Below are positions 22,638-25,972 of a stretch of 25,972 bases of DNA, piece by piece. The translations under genes and the position numbers were made by a program. Under the pieces are notes generated by a model, which had not been told where the DNA came from, ran no database searches, and saw nothing but the letters and a program-made list of their open reading frames with translations. The stretch lies in NCBI GenBank assembly GCA_964484185.1, contig CAZAEQ010000054.1, positions 1 through 25,972 on the forward strand, given 5' to 3'. Each line of letters starts with the position of its first letter. The first letter of the stretch is position 1. This DNA is from F1-120-MAGs238 sp964484185 (lineage in GTDB: Bacteria > Planctomycetota > Phycisphaerae > Phycisphaerales > UBA1924).

Positions 22638-24110
22638 CTAGCGGCCCAGTCCAACTTCACCAGAGGTCGTGCCGCGTTCCTGCGGGGGCTTATCAATTTG
22701 GACAGGCGCGCCGTTGCGCCGCACGAACTCATCATTCCGCAGTGCTTCCACGCGCCAGGAGACTTCGCCGCCCGGCACGCCGCCTTCGATTCCGAACCAG
22801 CAGATGGGCGTTGCAGATTCGGGCTGTGCGAGCGCTCCGGCCTGCAACGATTGTTCATTGATGCGTGCGGCGATGTGGAGCATGGGCATGGGAGCGCCGA
22901 CGGGTGTGAGCTGGTAGCTGGGATTGGTGTTGATGCGTGCGAAGTATGAGGGGAGCGTGACGACTGCACGGCCGTGGTTATCAAGTCTGACAGTGCCGCG
23001 GTAGAAGTTGATGACTTCGGGGCTCTCAGCGCAGTAGTGAAAGAGATACTTGTTGCGGGGGTCTTCCGGGTGGTCGATGCGGAAGGATTTGGTGCCGGTG
23101 GCGCCCATGCGACCGGTTGAGAAGACACCGAAGGAATTTGAAGATGCGTTGGCTACGGAGCCGTGCACACCGATCATGTTCTGCACAAACAGAGATGTGC
23201 TGGTGGTTGCTCCGAAGATTCCAACCGAACCGCTCGCCTCGCTGCTGTTGCGGGCCTGAAGCACGCCGACCCCGAAATTTGCTCCATCGACGAACAGACT
23301 GCCGCTTGTTATTGAGCCACTCGCCTGAATCGCACCGCTGCGAATCGAATTGGCCTCGAGATCGCCAGTAACATCGAGCTTGGCGGTAGGGGTCGCAGTG
23401 CCAATGCCCACGTTGCCGGTAGTCTGAATGACGAAATTTTTGTTGCCGCCACCGCCGATGCTTTCGAGCTTCAATGCCGCAGCGGAGCCAATGCCCTGCT
23501 GGCGGAAGACCCACGATCGTTCACTGGCGAGCCAGAAGAGGTCGGCCTGATCGCCCGAATTCATGGCACGAATCGCCCCACCGTTCACATCAAGCTTGAT
23601 GCCGGGAGTATCGACACCGGGTGAGGTTGTGCCGATACCGACCCTGCCGGCGTTGTCGACAAATACGGCATCTGGCGTGCCATTTGGAGTATCAAGAGAG
23701 AATGCAGACTTGGCATGATTGGCGAGGGGGGTTGCCGAGAGCGGGCGTCGCGGCGAGAGAATGACGAAGTTTCCAAGATCAGCGCACGAGAGGCCGGTGT
23801 CGGCGCGGACTTCGACTTCTATGAATTTCTGGGTGGGAGTGACGAACTGCTGGCCGAAATCGATGGTTGCGGTGAACGTGCCTTGATCGACGAAGAGGTT
23901 GTCAATGCACTGCGTGCCGCCAAGCTGCGCGCCACCGGACGCGGCGTCGTAGAGGCGAAAGCGGAAATCGTGGAGGCCGTTGGCGGGCGCGCCGCTGTTT
24001 TTGAGCGAGCCTTGATACGTGAAGGCTGTGGGCTGGGCGAAGGCGGCGGCGGAGATCGAAATAGAGATCACGCGGAACAAGCCATAAATTATAAATTTAG
24101 TTGAGTTCAT
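22638..24110 (-). CDS. Secreted tail-fibre-like protein (paralogue A)
   Basis: A 490-residue protein from the ATG at 24110. GGAG at 24120-24123 lies 9 bases upstream, inside an alternative ATGGAGACT start at 24125. A signal peptide is cleaved near AFA-QP (about 25). The mature N-terminus FTYQGSLKNSGAPANGLHDF and the stretch to VILSPRRPLSATPLANHA form a conserved domain shared with the two neighbouring upstream genes. Units with NVGIGTATPTAKLDVTGDL and RVGIGTTSPG follow, the pattern seen in phage tail fibres and bacterial trimeric surface proteins. The C-terminal third (about 340-490), from KSFRIDHPEDPRNKYL onward, resembles an intramolecular-chaperone-like or head domain and differs from the neighbours. 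It is probably an extracellular trimeric fibre; its partner is unknown. Confidence 0.75.
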   Translation of the reverse strand: MNSTKFIIYGLFRVISISISAAAFAQPTAFTYQGSLKNSGAPANGLHDFRFRLYDAASGGAQLGGTQCIDNLFVDQGTFTATIDFGQQFVTPTQKFIEVEVRADTGLSCADLGNFVILSPRRPLSATPLANHAKSAFSLDTPNGTPDAVFVDNAGRVGIGTTSPGVDTPGIKLDVNGGAIRAMNSGDQADLFWLASERSWVFRQQGIGSAAALKLESIGGGGNKNFVIQTTGNVGIGTATPTAKLDVTGDLEANSIRSGAIQASGSITSGSLFVDGANFGVGVLQARNSSEASGSVGIFGATTSTSLFVQNMIGVHGSVANASSNSFGVFSTGRMGATGTKSFRIDHPEDPRNKYLFHYCAESPEVINFYRGTVRLDNHGRAVVTLPSYFARINTNPSYQLTPVGAPMPMLHIAARINEQSLQAGALAQPESATPICWFGIEGGVPGGEVSWRVEALRNDEFVRRNGAPVQIDKPPQERGTTSGEVGLGR

Positions 24111-24119
24111 TTTATTAGT

Positions 24120-24123
24120 CTCC
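24120..24123 (-). promoter_or_regulatory. Ribosome binding site deciding the start at 24110
   Basis: GGAG on the minus strand, 9 bases before the ATG at 24110. It is embedded in ATGGAGACT, an arrangement almost identical to that before 22572. Confidence 0.5.
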
Positions 24124-24200
24124 ATGTGTGTCCGGGGCGCAGCGGACGAGTCTCATTTGGCATGCTGTGCTTGAAAATGTGTGCGACTGGAACGAGGCAC

Positions 24201-25331
24201 TCAACGCGACCCGATCGCGATGAACGACCACCGGCGGCAGATGTCGCTACCGGACGAATTGGTTACGTGGGCGCGGAAGCCAGTGCTGGACACTGATGAG
24301 ATCGTGACGTATTTTCCGCCGAAGAAACTGTCCCAGTATGATGAACCAACAATCGAGGGCACGCTGGTGAACGGCGTGTCAAAAGTGACGACGTAACCAC
24401 CCTCGTGGACAGGGTCACCCGCGACGGAAAATCCACTGCCAACAAAGATGGGAACAGATCCGGGAGTCGCGGAAGCACAGTGCCCGCTGTTGAGATCGTC
24501 GACTGTGCCGCGCACGATGCGCAGCGGCACATCTCCGACCGAGGCTAGGTACAACAGGTTCGTGCCAAGCCGGATATCGCCCCGCACGTCCAACATTGCC
24601 GCGGGCGCTGTGGTGCCGATGCCGACCCCGCCAAGGGGGCTGAACACGATGTCGCCACTGGGGCGAGCATTGAGGATGGAGAAGTCCGGGTCGCCCGTAC
24701 CCCCGTAGCCGAGCCACCCGCGCTCAACATTGGCGTTATCGCGGAAACTGATATACCCGATCTGAGTCCCACCACTCTGGCCGCTCGAATCCGTGTCGTG
24801 CAGCGCGAGTGTCGGTGTCGGGGTGGCGATGTGCACTGAGTGTGTCGGCGTCGCGGTACCGATACCGATCCGGCCAGCAGCGTCGACAAGGACCGCGTTC
24901 GCGGGTGCCCCATCGGGCGCGACCAGCGAATAGGCCACGTTCGCCGCAGTGGCGCGCGAGGTGCCAGTCATCGGCTGGCGCGGCGAGAGTAACGTGTACC
25001 CGGAGGTATCCGCGCATCCCAGTCCGGTGTCCGACCGGACCTCGATCTCCAGAAACCGCGGCGACGTGGAATCGAACTGCGCACCAAAATCGATTCTGGT
25101 GTTGAATCGACTCTCGGTCACGCTCACGTTGTCGGCACATTGAACGATCCCGATCTGATTTCCGCCCGCCGCGGCATCAAGCAACCGAAAGCGGAAGTCG
25201 TGCAGCCCGCTCGTGCTCGTGCCGCCCGCGAGCAACTGGCCCTGGTAGTCAAACGCCGTTGCCTGCCCGATCGCGGGCCTGGCCGCAGCGAGCATGGTGA
25301 TGATGGCAAGGTAAAGGCCTGTGAATCTCAT
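24201..25331 (-). CDS. Secreted tail-fibre-like protein (paralogue B)
   Basis: A 376-residue protein from the ATG at 25331, chosen because AAAGGAG lies 6 bases upstream and a signal peptide follows (MRFTGLYLAIITMLAAARPA, cleavage near AIG-QA); the frame remains open further upstream without a signal. The N-terminal domain (FDYQGQLLAGGTSTSGLHDF to LLSPRQPMTGTSRATAANVA) is clearly homologous to that of the next gene downstream. The middle carries RIGIGTATPTHSVHI and GVGIGTTAPAAMLDVRGDI. The C-terminal domain (about 270-376, ending ICRRWSFIAIGSR) is shared with the partial gene upstream. The gap to that gene is 31 bases, so they are probably co-transcribed tandem duplicates. Confidence 0.78.
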   Translation of the reverse strand: MRFTGLYLAIITMLAAARPAIGQATAFDYQGQLLAGGTSTSGLHDFRFRLLDAAAGGNQIGIVQCADNVSVTESRFNTRIDFGAQFDSTSPRFLEIEVRSDTGLGCADTSGYTLLSPRQPMTGTSRATAANVAYSLVAPDGAPANAVLVDAAGRIGIGTATPTHSVHIATPTPTLALHDTDSSGQSGGTQIGYISFRDNANVERGWLGYGGTGDPDFSILNARPSGDIVFSPLGGVGIGTTAPAAMLDVRGDIRLGTNLLYLASVGDVPLRIVRGTVDDLNSGHCASATPGSVPIFVGSGFSVAGDPVHEGGYVVTFDTPFTSVPSIVGSSYWDSFFGGKYVTISSVSSTGFRAHVTNSSGSDICRRWSFIAIGSR

Positions 25332-25362
25332 CGAATGCTCCTTTGTTCGAATCGCAGAGTGA

Positions 25363-25972
25363 TCAGCGTGGTCCGACCGCCGTGAACTCAAATGGCAAAC
25401 GCACGTTATTGCCGTTGGACCTGAACACCCTGATCGCGACAGAACTGGAAGTGGCGTTTGAGCAGGTGACGTACTTTCCACCGGTGGTCGAATCCCACTC
25501 AGCGGAAGCGACGACGACCGCCGTTCCGCTGAACGGCGGGTCGAAGTTGATGCGGATCTCGCCACAACTCAGGTTGGTGACCGTGAAGCCTGTTCCAGTA
25601 GTGGCCGGCGCCGCAGTGCAATCGGTAGACGGGCTGACCGTCCCCTTGACGATGCGCAGGTTCTCTTCGGCCGCCAGGGCGGAGTACTGCCCGGTTGGGC
25701 CGAGCCGGATGTTACCTCGCACGTCCAGCGCCGCGAGCGGCGAAGCTGTGCCAATGCCGACCCGACCACCGCCGAGGCTGTTCAGCACGATGTCACCGCC
25801 GGGGCGCGCATTGATGATGCTGAAGTCCGGGTCTCCCTGTGAGCCATAGCCCATCCACCCACGTTCGACGTTGGTGTTATCCCGGAAACTGATGTATCCA
25901 ATCTGCTGCCCGCCCCTTGGACCGCTGGAGTCGGTTCCCTGCAGAACCCTGGGTGGTTCTGGCTGTGAAAGC
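25363..25972 (-). CDS. Tail-fibre-like protein (paralogue C), 5' end outside window
   Basis: The frame is open from the window edge to the stop at 25363; about 202 C-terminal residues are visible. The segment TDSSGPRGGQQIGYISFRDN, then NVERGWMGYG and DPDFSIINARPGGDIV, matches paralogue B almost residue for residue. RVGIGTASPLAALDVRGNI follows. The C-terminal domain differs more and ends LPFEFTAVGPR. The first in-frame ATG (25854) is internal to conserved sequence, so it is not the start. It is a tandem duplicate of the 24201-25331 gene. Confidence 0.78.
   Translation of the reverse strand, partial: LSQPEPPRVLQGTDSSGPRGGQQIGYISFRDNTNVERGWMGYGSQGDPDFSIINARPGGDIVLNSLGGGRVGIGTASPLAALDVRGNIRLGPTGQYSALAAEENLRIVKGTVSPSTDCTAAPATTGTGFTVTNLSCGEIRINFDPPFSGTAVVVASAEWDSTTGGKYVTCSNATSSSVAIRVFRSNGNNVRLPFEFTAVGPR

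Noticed and set aside
24128..24150. GTCCG/CGGAC hairpin as terminator of paralogue B
   Set aside because: Only a 5-bp stem with an 8-base loop and no T tract on the minus strand.
1..25972. CRISPR array, tRNA, rRNA, IS element
   Set aside because: No regularly spaced identical repeats, no cloverleaf or rRNA-like stretch, and no transposase motif were seen on either strand.

Overview
The window looks like chromosomal DNA of a planctomycete, most likely class Phycisphaerae. Three things point there. Four secreted proteins end in a duplicated EF-hand-like tail (consensus DFNxDGxxDFFDYLDFVDAFS) closed by a terminal Gly-Cys, the 'GC-type dockerin' arrangement I associate with Phycisphaerales. One protein carries an N-terminal LEPR-XLL motif (LESLEPRCLLA). 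A helix-turn-helix/membrane protein has the composition common in planctomycete 'excisionase-family' proteins. No rRNA, tRNA, CRISPR array, IS element or integrase is visible.

Layout. 1-3197: the C-terminal part of a large membrane patatin-like phospholipase, a perfect bidirectional terminator, a convergent membrane-anchored HTH protein and a YaeI-like metallophosphoesterase. 3198-3486: a gene-free leader rich in small inverted repeats. 3487-9389: a tight five-gene operon (overlaps of 1-4 bases or a 14-base gap) encoding a small HTH protein, an ABC-type ATPase, a GNAT acetyltransferase, a full-length phage-type terminase large subunit (TerL) and an 837-residue LEPR-XLL surface protein with Asp-rich repeats. 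No portal, capsid, tail, integrase or lysis gene accompanies it. 9610-12377: a sortilin/BNR-type beta-propeller with GC-dockerin tail, then a small AT-richer membrane-anchored orphan. 12393-14798: a sulfotransferase and a lipoprotein on the minus strand, and the flavin prenyltransferase UbiX on the plus strand. 14814-25972: six minus-strand genes for secreted proteins: a pectate-lyase-like beta-helix protein, an autotransporter-type beta-strand-repeat protein, a WDGTSW-repeat propeller with an Ig-like domain (all three with GC-dockerin tails), and three paralogous tail-fibre-like proteins, the last cut by the window edge.

The most unusual content is the 3487-9389 operon. The ATPase and GNAT resemble the two halves of the COG2401 architecture (ABC-type ATPase fused to a predicted acetyltransferase), here split into two genes overlapping by four bases. 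The TerL keeps its Walker A and B motifs, the four nuclease acidic residues and a four-cysteine knuckle between ATPase and nuclease. Linkage of a DNA-packaging-type motor to a surface repeat protein by an ATGA overlap suggests a domesticated or mobile DNA-processing cassette of unknown purpose rather than an ordinary prophage remnant. A second signal is a 12-13 base motif, CCGATCGGTAAC(A), found twice upstream of the BNR protein gene and once upstream of the pectate-lyase-like gene in the same orientation, which suggests shared control of GC-dockerin proteins.
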